In this document: in pieces, positions 1 to 8,348 of the stretch | Position numbering within the stretch: the stretch's first letter is position 1 | How the letters are laid out: each line of letters starts with the position of its first letter | Assembly (NCBI RefSeq): GCF_025499605.1 | Contig: NZ_JAFMVC010000003.1 | Span: 1-64,000, forward strand | Reading direction: 5' to 3' | Length of the DNA: 64,000 nt | Source: Carboxylicivirga litoralis | GTDB lineage: Bacteria > Bacteroidota > Bacteroidia > Bacteroidales > Marinilabiliaceae | The notes under the pieces: model-generated | Seen by the model: only the letters and a program-made list of their open reading frames with translations | The model's database searches: none | Told to the model about the DNA's origin: nothing | Position numbers and translations under genes: made by a program

Positions 1-107
1 AAATCTAACCGTTACAGTGCGTTGGATTATTTTTGAATTCTTGTTTCTGGAAGCCAACAAAAAGCTTACCGCTGAAAAAATATAGGGCACAACGGATTGG
101 GCATATG

Positions 108-265
108 AACCGTGCGGGGATTAAAATAGTACTTCCCTCTTTTCAACGCACTAAGCCCAATGGTTTTATAGGGACTAAATTTAACAATTAATAGTTTCTT
201 TAAAAGCATTGGGCGGACTTAGTGAAATCACCGCAACTTCGCAAATCACAGCGCCCCGCATGGTT
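108..265. repeat. Nested bulged inverted repeat, attC- or MITE-like fold
   Basis: Outer arms at 108-119 and 254-265 pair over 12 bp with one G-T wobble. Inner arms at 149-162 and 207-224 pair over 14-15 bp, with a 3-nt bulge (GGA at 215-217) on one side. The two unpaired segments between inner and outer arms are both 29 nt (120-148 and 225-253), so a single strand would fold into a symmetric stem with a large internal loop. A further copy of one arm (16-24, AGTGCGTTG) is complementary to 144-152. No ORF is credible in bases 1-291. The arrangement recalls folded recombination sites or a MITE, but canonical attC boxes are not seen. Confidence 0.5.
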
Positions 266-276
266 TATGATGCCGT

Positions 277-292
277 GTTGGCAACTGCCCTT
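277..292 (+). repeat. Left copy of a 16-bp inverted repeat flanking the orphan gene
   Basis: GTTGGCAACTGCCCTT here matches, inverted, 1205-1220 (AAGGGTTGTTGCCAAC) at 14 of 16 positions. The left copy overlaps the stop codon of the enclosed gene; the right copy lies about 20 bp upstream of its start. This brackets the gene like a cassette or a mobile unit. Confidence 0.55.
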
Positions 293-1185
293 TATGCTCC
301 GTCATCAATTAAATGCACAATCGGAATACATTTCTCTCCAAAAATCTGCATATGATTTTGAATATCTCCGAAAATTTCCTCAAATCTATCAAATGTTGAT
401 TCATAACCATAGCTTCCATCTCTTTTGTATGATTCTTTTAGTTTTACAACTCCAACTTTCTCAAATTTTTCTTTAAATCCATAAAATGCCTTGTGTGTAA
501 CCAAATGATATGATAATCCTAGAAATCGATTTGATGAGTTTGGTATTTTTTCCCATAGTTTATCAATATCAGTTTGCATTTCTATTATTTCATTTCTATA
601 AAATCCACTACTTATCCATCTACCACAAACTGCATAATCTTCAATTACTTTTGAGTCTGGTTTAAATTCACCTTTATATGTTGTTCCCACTAAATCATAT
701 GTGCATAGCCCTCTTTGTTGAGTAATCTTTGTGCAAATTACGGCTCTATATTGTCCATCGTTTAATTTAAAAGTTAATAAGTCATCAGGCTGAAAATGAA
801 AATTGGTAACCTTCCTTTTCTTTTTCGGTTTCCGAATCTTTACATTTTCAACACTAATCTTTTTAATTAAACGATTCAATGCTAGCTCACGCTGTCTTCC
901 AGTTTTTTTATCGCACTCTTCAGTCCAAACTTTTACTCCAACACCTTTAGCAATTGTATTACTTACCTTTTTTAAAAGTGAATCATTCATTAATCCAATT
1001 TCCCAAAAAGCTAATGCTAATGAGGTTAAATAATTTTCATAATCAAAGTCATCATAATCTACATCGAAAGGAAATTCTTCTTTAATTTTTTCTAAGTCAA
1101 CTTCATTATCGTACAAGTCCATAATTCCCCAATAGGTATCATGAGCAGTATCACCATCAATTATTTTTGGTCCATCAGTTGCCAT
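292..1185 (-). CDS. Orphan hypothetical protein in an inverted-repeat-bounded cassette
   Basis: A 297-aa soluble protein. The start chosen is the ATG at 1185 (MATDGPK); a longer reading from 1278 would run through the flanking inverted repeat and lacks a sensible N-terminus. No signal peptide or membrane segment is visible. The N-terminal half is acidic (HDTYWGIMDLYDNEVD) and faintly recalls DUF4259-type proteins. A segment near residues 135-165 (DDLLTFKLNDGQYRAVICTKI) faintly resembles Imm26-type immunity domains; both resemblances are from memory and weak. A basic KKKRKV stretch lies between them. The gene is visibly more AT-rich than its neighbours and is enclosed by inverted 16-bp repeats, suggesting acquisition. 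Function is unknown. Confidence 0.6.
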   Translation of the reverse strand: MATDGPKIIDGDTAHDTYWGIMDLYDNEVDLEKIKEEFPFDVDYDDFDYENYLTSLALAFWEIGLMNDSLLKKVSNTIAKGVGVKVWTEECDKKTGRQRELALNRLIKKISVENVKIRKPKKKRKVTNFHFQPDDLLTFKLNDGQYRAVICTKITQQRGLCTYDLVGTTYKGEFKPDSKVIEDYAVCGRWISSGFYRNEIIEMQTDIDKLWEKIPNSSNRFLGLSYHLVTHKAFYGFKEKFEKVGVVKLKESYKRDGSYGYESTFDRFEEIFGDIQNHMQIFGEKCIPIVHLIDDGA

Positions 1186-1204
1186 TTTGCACTTCGTTTT
1201 TTGT

Positions 1205-1220
1205 AAGGGTTGTTGCCAAC
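1205..1220 (-). repeat. Right copy of the 16-bp inverted repeat flanking the orphan gene
   Basis: Inverted partner of 277-292, two mismatches in the middle. It lies just upstream of the ATG at 1185. Confidence 0.55.
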
Positions 1221-1352
1221 TAGTCGATATAATGCACCAATGCTCTATAATATGCTTATATGGTACAATATAAAGCACTAAAATAGCTTTTTAGTATAAT
1301 TAATCCGCTTTATTGTTAATAGAAAAGTTGTTTACTATTCACATATTTTAAT

Positions 1353-1520
1353 CCCGTTGTGCTTGGTAGTGCTCCCGTCGCATATGTTGGCCTTCCCGTC
1401 GTTAAAGTGTGGGTTCCCGTCGGTGATACCATGCCTTCCGTCGCTGTTATACCCTCTCCCGTCGCCAAAGTAAGGCTTCCCGTCGGTATTGTACCCCTTC
1501 CCGTCGCTCAAATGATAATA
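1353..1520. repeat. Eight-unit tandem array, exact 21-bp period, constant core and variable spacer
   Basis: The heptamer CCCGTCG starts at 1353, 1374, 1395, 1416, 1437, 1458, 1479 and 1500, always 21 bp apart. The first copy is CCCGTTG and the fifth is TCCGTCG; the rest are perfect. Usually YT precedes the heptamer, so the minus-strand unit reads CGACGGGAR followed by about 12 variable bases. The spacers differ from one another and are not simply decayed copies. Twenty-one bp is two helical turns, so every core faces the same side of the helix. The array lies beyond the terminator of the 245-aa gene at 1568-2305. The rest of the gap 1186-1567 holds only AT-rich sequence. Confidence 0.9.
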
Positions 1521-1542
1521 AAAAAGGGTGCCGAAGCACCCT
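1521..1542 (-). terminator. Rho-independent terminator of the 245-aa gene
   Basis: Stem AGGGTGC/GCACCCT (1525-1531 with 1536-1542) around a four-base loop (UUCG on the minus-strand RNA), followed on the minus strand by a run of T. It separates the gene from the 21-bp array, so the array is probably not simply its 3' UTR. Confidence 0.85.
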
Positions 1543-1567
1543 TAATCATTTAGTGTCAAATTTAAAT

Positions 1568-2305
1568 TTATTGTTCTTTTAACGAACGGCGATAAGCTCG
1601 GGACTGATCACGCTGATACTTGCTTGAATAGCCCTTAACATGCTCAGGGTTGTTGCGGAAAGCAAACTTACCATAATCACGTATCTCATCCACTACTTCT
1701 TTCAGCAATGTATAAGCTTTGTCGCGTATTAGCTTACGTTCGTCGTCGCGGTACATGTAACCATTGGCTGCCGACAGCATGCCACTCATCTCACTGGCCA
1801 TTGTATTGGCCAGGTCAAATTTGGCCGCTTCGTAGTTAATGGCTTGCACTAATTCTAGATTTTGCGTTCCTAATACAGCCAGTCGAGCCAAGTCTTCAAT
1901 GGCATCGGCATGCGAATCACCATCTTCAATATCGGCCAACTGCTCCATCAGGCGCTCATCTTTGCGAAAGGCAAAGCCCAGGTGCTCCATCAATTCGTTT
2001 CGTAAAGTATATAGCTCGGGCGATTTTTCTTTCCACAAGTCAAGCGCTTTTTGGCGGTCGCTTTTCTGTTCCTGCCAGTTTACTTCGGCAGTAAACAAGG
2101 CAGCCCGCAATTTGTCAAGGCGCTGTTGCAGTTCAGCCGGCATACCTAGTGCAAGAAGCTTGTCAATATCAAGGTTCACGCGTTCGTTTAAATTACCAGC
2201 CTCTTGAACTGCTACACTAATTGGGATATTACACGGTTTAATATCCTCCTTTTTTACATTATGAATTTCAGGAAGCATTTCCTGAAGTGCATTTTCTTCA
2301 GCCAT
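1568..2305 (-). CDS. Conserved Bacteroidota protein of unknown function beside the 21-bp array
   Basis: A 245-aa soluble, mostly helical protein starting at ATG 2305. There is no signal peptide or membrane segment. Residues 60-130 are charged and coiled-coil-like; the C-terminal 50 residues (KAYTLLKEVVDEIRDYGKF, then GYSSKYQRDQSRAYRR) are basic and rich in Tyr and Arg, which could suit nucleic-acid binding. I believe similar proteins recur in related genomes, but I cannot assign a named family. It stands alone: its own terminator lies downstream and 393 bp without a gene lie upstream. No catalytic motif is visible. Its proximity to the periodic array is the only functional hint. Confidence 0.7.
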   Translation of the reverse strand: MAEENALQEMLPEIHNVKKEDIKPCNIPISVAVQEAGNLNERVNLDIDKLLALGMPAELQQRLDKLRAALFTAEVNWQEQKSDRQKALDLWKEKSPELYTLRNELMEHLGFAFRKDERLMEQLADIEDGDSHADAIEDLARLAVLGTQNLELVQAINYEAAKFDLANTMASEMSGMLSAANGYMYRDDERKLIRDKAYTLLKEVVDEIRDYGKFAFRNNPEHVKGYSSKYQRDQSRAYRRSLKEQ

Positions 2306-2638
2306 ATTATTAGCTTTTAAATATGAAACAATTACGCATCTGTTTTATGCGTGCATCTGTCCTTACTGAAGTTGTTTTTCCTGTGTGTGACACTAAATTG
2401 CTAATGAAGATAATAAATATAATTAAAAACAAAAATCACTCGTTATTGGCAGAAAGAAATTGATACTAAACTCCTAGGCTGCCGAAGGAGTCTTCTCCTG
2501 TGCTTTGTTGGTTAAAATTTCGCGCGAATGGATTTGTGTGATAGCGGGGGCTAATTTGCCAATGCGTTGCTTATGTCTGTATAGTGATACAAAACCCTTT
2601 ATGATTTAGAGAAACACTAAGCGGTTTGAAGACTTTCT

Positions 2639-2682
2639 AAAAAAAATGCAGAGTCTTTTATGGTTTAAAAGCTCTGCATTTT
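2639..2682 (-). terminator. Terminator of homoserine dehydrogenase
   Basis: Stem AAAATGCAGAG (2643-2653) with CTCTGCATTTT (2672-2682), extended inside by a partial stem, and followed on the minus strand by a T run. The remaining gap 2306-2638 shows no convincing gene; it should carry the promoter of the 245-aa gene. Confidence 0.8.
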
Positions 2683-2698
2683 GATGTTGTATGTTATC

Positions 2699-3895
2699 CT
2701 AGTAATTCAACGAAGCGCCTGTTATGGCCATAAAAATATCTAAATCGCGCAACTCGTCTTTTATATCAAGTAGTTGAGATAGTTTGATAAAGCCAATTTT
2801 ATAGTTGTACTCAGGGCCTTTGTATTCTTCGGTAATGGATTCAAACTTAAATTTATCAAGCACCGCTTCGTCAGAATAACGCAAGTAGAGTTCTACCTGG
2901 TGCTCTTTCGAGTAGTTGAAATCATCGGCGTATTTCATTTTTTTATACTCGTAGGCATAGTTATGTGCCAGTGCCGTTATGTCCGACAATACCGCCGAAC
3001 CGGTTGGGTGTGCCCCTGCCCCTTTTCCAAACATAAACTGTTTGTCGTAGGCTTTTCCTTTAATGACTACGCCGTTAAACTCATCCTCAACACTATAGAT
3101 GTATTTATCTTTGCGCACAAAACGAGGTAGAACAAACAATGTGATGTTGTTACCCTCCAGTCGTTCAACCTGCCCTACCAGCTTTATTTTATAGCGTTTT
3201 TCGCGTGCATACTGTATATCAAAATCCGAGATATTGGAGATACCGTAGGTCAATACATCATCGGGGTTGATAACGGAGCCAAAGCTGTGTAAGGTTAAAA
3301 TAATCAGTTTGTAAAGCGAGTCGAACCCTTCTACATCAAAGGTGGGATCGCTTTCGGCAAAACCTAAATCTTGTGCATCTTTCAATGCTGTTTCGTAGGA
3401 TTGGTCGTGGTCGAAAATTTTAGACAAGATATAGTTAGATGATCCGTTTAGAATACCGGTCACCGATAGTAACAGGTCGTTATCGTAATACTCTTCAAGG
3501 TTACGAATAACCGGTATACTACCGCAGGCAGATGCTTCGTATAAGAGTGACACGTTGTTTTCTTTTTGCAGCTGAATCATCTCCGCCATATTTTCGGCCA
3601 GCATCTTTTTATTGGCCGAAACCACATGTTTACCCTTTTGTAAGGCTTTTTTAACGATGTGATAAGCTTCATCGGCATTATCAATTAGTTCAACTACCGT
3701 GTTGATATTTGGATCGTCTAAAATATCATCAGCATTGTAGCAAAAAAACTGTTCGGGAAGTGAACGTTCTTTTTTGTTCTTCACACAAATCTTCGAAATT
3801 TCAGAATCAAAGGCAGGACTGGTCTTTAATACATCGTATAAGCCCTGACCAACTACGCCGAAGCCAAAAAGACCGATGTTTAGTTTTTGTTTCAT
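2699..3895 (-). CDS. hom: Homoserine dehydrogenase
   Basis: Reduces aspartate semialdehyde to homoserine with NAD(P)H, the branch point to threonine and methionine. At 398 aa it has the N-terminal Rossmann motif GFGVVGQG (residues 11-18), the VSANKKML segment, and the catalytic-domain signatures GILNGSSNYIL and DPTFDVEGFDSLYKL. It is a stand-alone enzyme, not fused to aspartokinase as in the ThrA type, and has little or no room for a C-terminal ACT domain. It is transcribed from its own promoter at 3954-3983 and ends in a strong terminator. It lies next to metY, which uses O-acetylhomoserine made from this enzyme's product. Confidence 0.93.
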   Translation of the reverse strand: MKQKLNIGLFGFGVVGQGLYDVLKTSPAFDSEISKICVKNKKERSLPEQFFCYNADDILDDPNINTVVELIDNADEAYHIVKKALQKGKHVVSANKKMLAENMAEMIQLQKENNVSLLYEASACGSIPVIRNLEEYYDNDLLLSVTGILNGSSNYILSKIFDHDQSYETALKDAQDLGFAESDPTFDVEGFDSLYKLIILTLHSFGSVINPDDVLTYGISNISDFDIQYAREKRYKIKLVGQVERLEGNNITLFVLPRFVRKDKYIYSVEDEFNGVVIKGKAYDKQFMFGKGAGAHPTGSAVLSDITALAHNYAYEYKKMKYADDFNYSKEHQVELYLRYSDEAVLDKFKFESITEEYKGPEYNYKIGFIKLSQLLDIKDELRDLDIFMAITGASLNY

Positions 3896-3953
3896 GGTTG
3901 TCTGTTTCTACAAACTTATTTAAGCTTGTTAGTGGTAATTTTGTTTTGCTCTA

Positions 3954-3983
3954 CAAAAGTAAACGAAAATACTAACCATCCAA
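3954..3983 (-). promoter_or_regulatory. Bacteroidota-type promoter of hom
   Basis: Minus strand: TTG (3981-3983), 19 bp, then TACTTTTG (3954-3961), matching TAnnTTTG. The expected start gives a leader of about 50 nt with no leader peptide visible. Confidence 0.65.
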
Positions 3984-4018
3984 TGAGTTAGCCTGGGGTT
4001 ATTGCATTTAACTAGTTT

Positions 4019-4122
4019 AACCACCTCCCCACTTCATGGTACTCCTCCTTCAAAAGGAGGAGAATGGCGCAATCCCGTCCCCTCCTGAATTTTAGGAGGG
4101 GTGCCGACAGGCGGGGTGGTAT
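4019..4122. repeat. Composite palindromic repeat element
   Basis: The ends are inverted (ACCACCTCCCC at the left, GGGGTGGT at the right). Two internal hairpins occur: CTCCTCCT/AGGAGGAG (4042-4049 with 4055-4062) and CCCCTCCT/AGGAGGGG (4079-4086 with 4094-4101). GC-rich and non-coding in an AT-rich gap. I recall elements of this look as dispersed repeats in Bacteroidota intergenic regions; only one copy is in this window. Confidence 0.65.
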
Positions 4123-4180
4123 ATTTATCTTTAAAAGCAATTGCCCTGTGAGTGAGCTCATCAGATGGTTTTAAGTTGTA

Positions 4181-5482
<1,302 letters not shown>

Positions 5483-5521
5483 TTAGTTTTTATGGTTAAT
5501 GTTTCTTGTTTTAACCTCTAC

Positions 5522-5597
5522 CCGTGCTCAACGCACCGGTCTGTACTAACTATTATTTGATTTTCAGATACGATGCGTTGTGACACTTAGCGTGTCA
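5522..5597 (-). promoter_or_regulatory. Alternative RNA structures between leader peptide and metY
   Basis: On the minus-strand RNA a hairpin GACAC-loop-GTGTC (5592-5596 with 5582-5586) overlaps the end of the leader peptide. Immediately after, CAACGCA (5574-5580) can pair with TGCGTTG (5529-5535). That pairing excludes a compact hairpin GTGC-loop-GCAC (5533-5536 with 5524-5527). This is the layout of an attenuator with mutually exclusive folds. No U-run follows the last hairpin, so control may be translational or Rho-dependent. A near-consensus -7 box (TTTATTTG on the minus strand) lies at 5695-5702. I see no SAM riboswitch. Confidence 0.5.
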
Positions 5598-5616
5598 TCA
5601 TCATACACATCATCAT
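5587..5616 (-). CDS. Methionine/cysteine-rich leader peptide of metY
   Basis: A 9-codon ORF, ATG ATG ATG TGT ATG ATG ATG ACA CGC TAA, encoding MMMCMMMTR. Six Met and one Cys in nine residues, 110 nt upstream of a homocysteine-forming enzyme, is very unlikely by chance. It matches the logic of trp, his and leu leader peptides: ribosome stalling at scarce Met or Cys codons would change the downstream fold. The stop codon sits inside a short hairpin. The peptide itself probably has no function. Confidence 0.72.
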   Translation of the reverse strand: MMMCMMMTR

Positions 5617-5817
5617 ATGAGAAGTGAAATTAATTGCCTTAGCAGCGATTAATTTGGTAGAAGTGATATGAAATAATTGCTTTTTCATTGCTTACAAATA
5701 AAGAGATTTTACTCTTAAATTCAAATGTTTTTTTAGTTAATTTTTTATTTTACCTATATAATAAATAGAAAATCAACGCGTTAATGGTAATAAGAAATAT
5801 TGTATGAAATTTTTTTC

Positions 5818-5846
5818 TTGACTTACGCAACCTTATTTAATATGTT
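5818..5846 (+). promoter_or_regulatory. Possible promoter of the 39-aa membrane peptide gene
   Basis: TTGACT (5818-5823), 17 bp, TATGTT (5841-5846) resembles a classical sigma70 promoter rather than the usual TTG/TAnnTTTG type. It lies about 70 nt before the small ORF at 5915. Confidence 0.35.
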
Positions 5847-5914
5847 ACGTCTAGAAAGAGGAATCGGGAGTTGTAATAGTAGTTAATAACCAATTTAGTT
5901 AATCCCAATTTACT

Positions 5915-6034
5915 ATGATGACTCGAAAATTATTAACCGTTAAAGAATGGGTCAGAGGAATTGATATTCCTGTAAGGTTCCTGATTTTACAGATTTTTAT
6001 ATTATCTGTTATCGCCTTAAGCCTTGCCTTGTAA
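5915..6034 (+). CDS. 39-aa single-pass membrane microprotein
   Basis: ATG ATG start, 39 residues: a basic N-terminal part (MMTRKLLTVKEWVRGIDIP), then one hydrophobic segment of about 19 residues (from VRFLILQIF to the end), consistent with a transmembrane or membrane-inserting peptide. The ORF stands alone between a candidate promoter and a strong terminator 6 nt after its stop, so it looks like a complete transcription unit. No family is recognised. It could be a regulatory membrane microprotein or a toxin-like peptide; a small RNA with a chance ORF is the alternative. Confidence 0.5.
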   Translation: MMTRKLLTVKEWVRGIDIPVRFLILQIFILSVIALSLAL

Positions 6035-6039
6035 GGTTA

Positions 6040-6085
6040 AAAAAGCTGATTGAAGTATGGCAAAACATACTCCAATCAGTTTTTT
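6040..6085. terminator. Bidirectional terminator between microprotein gene and GH92 gene
   Basis: Stem CTGATTGAAGTATG (6046-6059) with CATACTCCAATCAG (6066-6079), one mismatch, flanked by A and T runs. It can serve both converging genes. Confidence 0.85.
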
Positions 6086-6090
6086 GTTTT

Positions 6091-8343
6091 TTATGGATTT
6101 GATGGCGGAAAGGCCTCTTTTTCAGTCCATAATTCTAAATTCTCGGCATTCGTCATTTCAAACTCTAAGTGTCCTCCTTGCATAATCTCGTGGTGATAAA
6201 TGTATGAGCGATTTAAAAGCTTACCGTTAAGTTTGACGCTTGCAATGTGTTTATTTGATTCCGATGCGTTATGCGCTGTTATTTCAAACAATTTTCCATC
6301 GTCAACTTTAATACTTGCCTTGTTCCAAAGTGGTGTTCCAATAACATAAATACCATCTGCCGGGTTAACCGGATAAAATCCCATTGAGCTGAAAATATAC
6401 CACGATGACATCTGGCCGCAATCTTCATTGCCGCAATGACCGTTAGGTATTGGAGCGTATTGTGTTTCTAAAATTTCTCGTACTCGTTCTTGTGTTTTCC
6501 AGGGCTTACCAAGGTAGTTATATAAATAGGCGACATGGTGACTCGGTTCATTACCATGTGCATATTGGCCAATCATTCCGGTACTGAATATTGGTAATTC
6601 ATCATCATCTTTTGGATGATAAGTGAACATGCTATCCAATTTCTCCTCAAAACGTTGATAGCCCCCTGTTTTATTAATTAAGCCTTCGATATTATGAGGA
6701 ACAAACCAGAAATAGTGCCAGGCATTACTCTCGCAAAAATGGTCGGTATAATCCTTGGCAACAAAACCTTCTAAAAATTGTCCATCAGCTTTTTTAGGGC
6801 GTAAAAATGAGGACTCTGTATCGTAATGATTTTGCCAGTTATTGGCACGTTTCATAAAATAATTGTATTCATCTGTCTTATTTAAAGCTTTGGCCAATTG
6901 TGCAATACACCAATCGTCGTAGGCATATTCAACTGTTTTAGACACCGACCAGTTTTCGTGGTCGAATGAAACAGGTACATACCCTAATTCGCGGTATTCT
7001 TTAATGCCATGGGAATCATCCATAGCATTCGATTTACATGCTTCGTAAAGCAATTCAGCATCAAAATCGTTTAATAAACCTTTAAAATAGGCATCCACAA
7101 TAACCGGTACCGCATGGTAGCCAATCATCATATCGGTTTCGTTACCTTGCATCGACCATACCGGTGATAAGCCAGTTTGCTCGTAATGACTAATCATACT
7201 GCTTACAAAGTCTTTTGCCCGCTCAGGATGCATGATTGTGTAAAGAGGATGAGCAGCTCTAAACGTATCCCACAACGAAAAAGTATCGTATTTGTCGTAC
7301 CCTTTGGCTTGGTGATAGTCACCATCAGCACCTTTGTAATTGCTATCTGTATCGCTCAGTAAAGTTGGTGCCAGCATGGATTGATAAAGCGTTGTATAAA
7401 AGGTTTTTTTATGCGTGATATTATCTGTTTCAATCGTAATTTTTGATAATTCGTTTTCCCAGACATCAGAAGCATCTTGTCGGTATTTATTAAAGTCATT
7501 GTGCTTGGCTTCTGCCATTAAGCTGTTTTTCGAACTGTTATTAGAAGCTGACGAAAAACCAACTTTTACCAATACCTTTTCTTTATCCTTGGTAGAAAAT
7601 TTAACAATGACCTTGGTGTTTTTATCCTTTACCGATGGCGCATTTACAGCTTCGTTATTAGCAAATAACTCAGTTGATTCAAATGGTTTTGAGAACTTGG
7701 CTGTAAAAAATACACGCTGGTCTTTGGCCCAGCCTGTTGAGAACCGATAGCCTTCGATGGTGGTGTTGTCAACTATTTTTAAATAAGTATCTACCGGAGC
7801 ATCCCAGTTTAAAGCATATCCTAAATCAATTATAATTCCAGAGTTTTGATCTTCGGTAAATGTATACTGATGAATACCAGTTCGTTTTGTTGTGGTTAAC
7901 TCCGCATTAATACCATAATCCTGTAAATATACCTGGTAATAGCCTGGTTCGGCTTGTTCATTATCGTGTGAAAATGTGCTGTATGGGCGGTTGCCGTTTT
8001 CTTTTAGGGTTTTGGTTGCCTTCGAATTAATAGGGCTTATGAGTATATCGTATAAATCGCCTGCTCCCGTTCCGGTCAGGTGCATATGACTAAAACCTGT
8101 AATGATGGTATCGGGATAAAAATAGCCGGCTATTCTGTCCCATCCGCCAATGCCATGATCGGGGCTCAGTTGTATCATACCAAAAGGCACAGTGGCGCCA
8201 GGATAAGTATTACCCGGACCATCGGTGCCCATAAATGGATTTACGAACGCCGTTAGTCTTTCTTTCGTTGGTTTTGTTTCATGCTTACATGAAAGCAAAA
8301 GGCTGACCAATATTGCCGTTAAAAGAATATTAATGTTTTTCAT
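6091..8343 (-). CDS. GH92 family alpha-mannosidase lipoprotein
   Basis: A 750-aa secreted lipoprotein: signal peptide with lipobox LLLSC (Cys about residue 19). GH92 enzymes are calcium-dependent inverting exo-alpha-mannosidases acting mostly on alpha-1,2 linkages of N-glycan or yeast mannan. Family hallmarks are the opening VNPFMGTDGPGNTYPGATVPFGM, the central TFSLWDTFRAAHPLYT segment, and the C-terminal NEDCGQMSSWYIFSSMGFYPV block, which carries the catalytic acidic region. It is monocistronic, with no SusC/SusD pair nearby. A 17-bp hairpin abuts the start codon (8349-8392), so translation may be regulated. The exact linkage specificity cannot be told from sequence. Confidence 0.92.
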   Translation of the reverse strand: MKNINILLTAILVSLLLSCKHETKPTKERLTAFVNPFMGTDGPGNTYPGATVPFGMIQLSPDHGIGGWDRIAGYFYPDTIITGFSHMHLTGTGAGDLYDILISPINSKATKTLKENGNRPYSTFSHDNEQAEPGYYQVYLQDYGINAELTTTKRTGIHQYTFTEDQNSGIIIDLGYALNWDAPVDTYLKIVDNTTIEGYRFSTGWAKDQRVFFTAKFSKPFESTELFANNEAVNAPSVKDKNTKVIVKFSTKDKEKVLVKVGFSSASNNSSKNSLMAEAKHNDFNKYRQDASDVWENELSKITIETDNITHKKTFYTTLYQSMLAPTLLSDTDSNYKGADGDYHQAKGYDKYDTFSLWDTFRAAHPLYTIMHPERAKDFVSSMISHYEQTGLSPVWSMQGNETDMMIGYHAVPVIVDAYFKGLLNDFDAELLYEACKSNAMDDSHGIKEYRELGYVPVSFDHENWSVSKTVEYAYDDWCIAQLAKALNKTDEYNYFMKRANNWQNHYDTESSFLRPKKADGQFLEGFVAKDYTDHFCESNAWHYFWFVPHNIEGLINKTGGYQRFEEKLDSMFTYHPKDDDELPIFSTGMIGQYAHGNEPSHHVAYLYNYLGKPWKTQERVREILETQYAPIPNGHCGNEDCGQMSSWYIFSSMGFYPVNPADGIYVIGTPLWNKASIKVDDGKLFEITAHNASESNKHIASVKLNGKLLNRSYIYHHEIMQGGHLEFEMTNAENLELWTEKEAFPPSNP

Positions 8344-8348
8344 TTGAA

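Noticed and set aside
277-1220. Canonical integron attC cassette
   Set aside because: The 7-bp core does not fit RYYYAAC/GTTRRRY and no integrase is in the window; only the arrangement is similar.
1353-1520. CRISPR array or TIGR array
   Set aside because: The constant core is about 9 bp and the unit 21 bp, far shorter than CRISPR or TIGR units as I know them, and no Cas or Tas-like gene is nearby.
1359-1553. Plus-strand ORF of 64 codons across the 21-bp array, encoding a heptapeptide repeat (LPVxxx)
   Set aside because: The repeat is 21 bp, a multiple of three, so an open frame arises automatically. Spacers show no protein-like conservation and there is no start context.
2326-2466. 46-codon plus-strand ORF upstream of the 245-aa gene
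   Set aside because: No recognisable features; composition of its codons looks like non-coding AT-rich DNA overlapping the expected promoter.
6091-8343. Polysaccharide utilisation locus around the GH92 gene
   Set aside because: No SusC/SusD pair or other glycoside hydrolase is adjacent.
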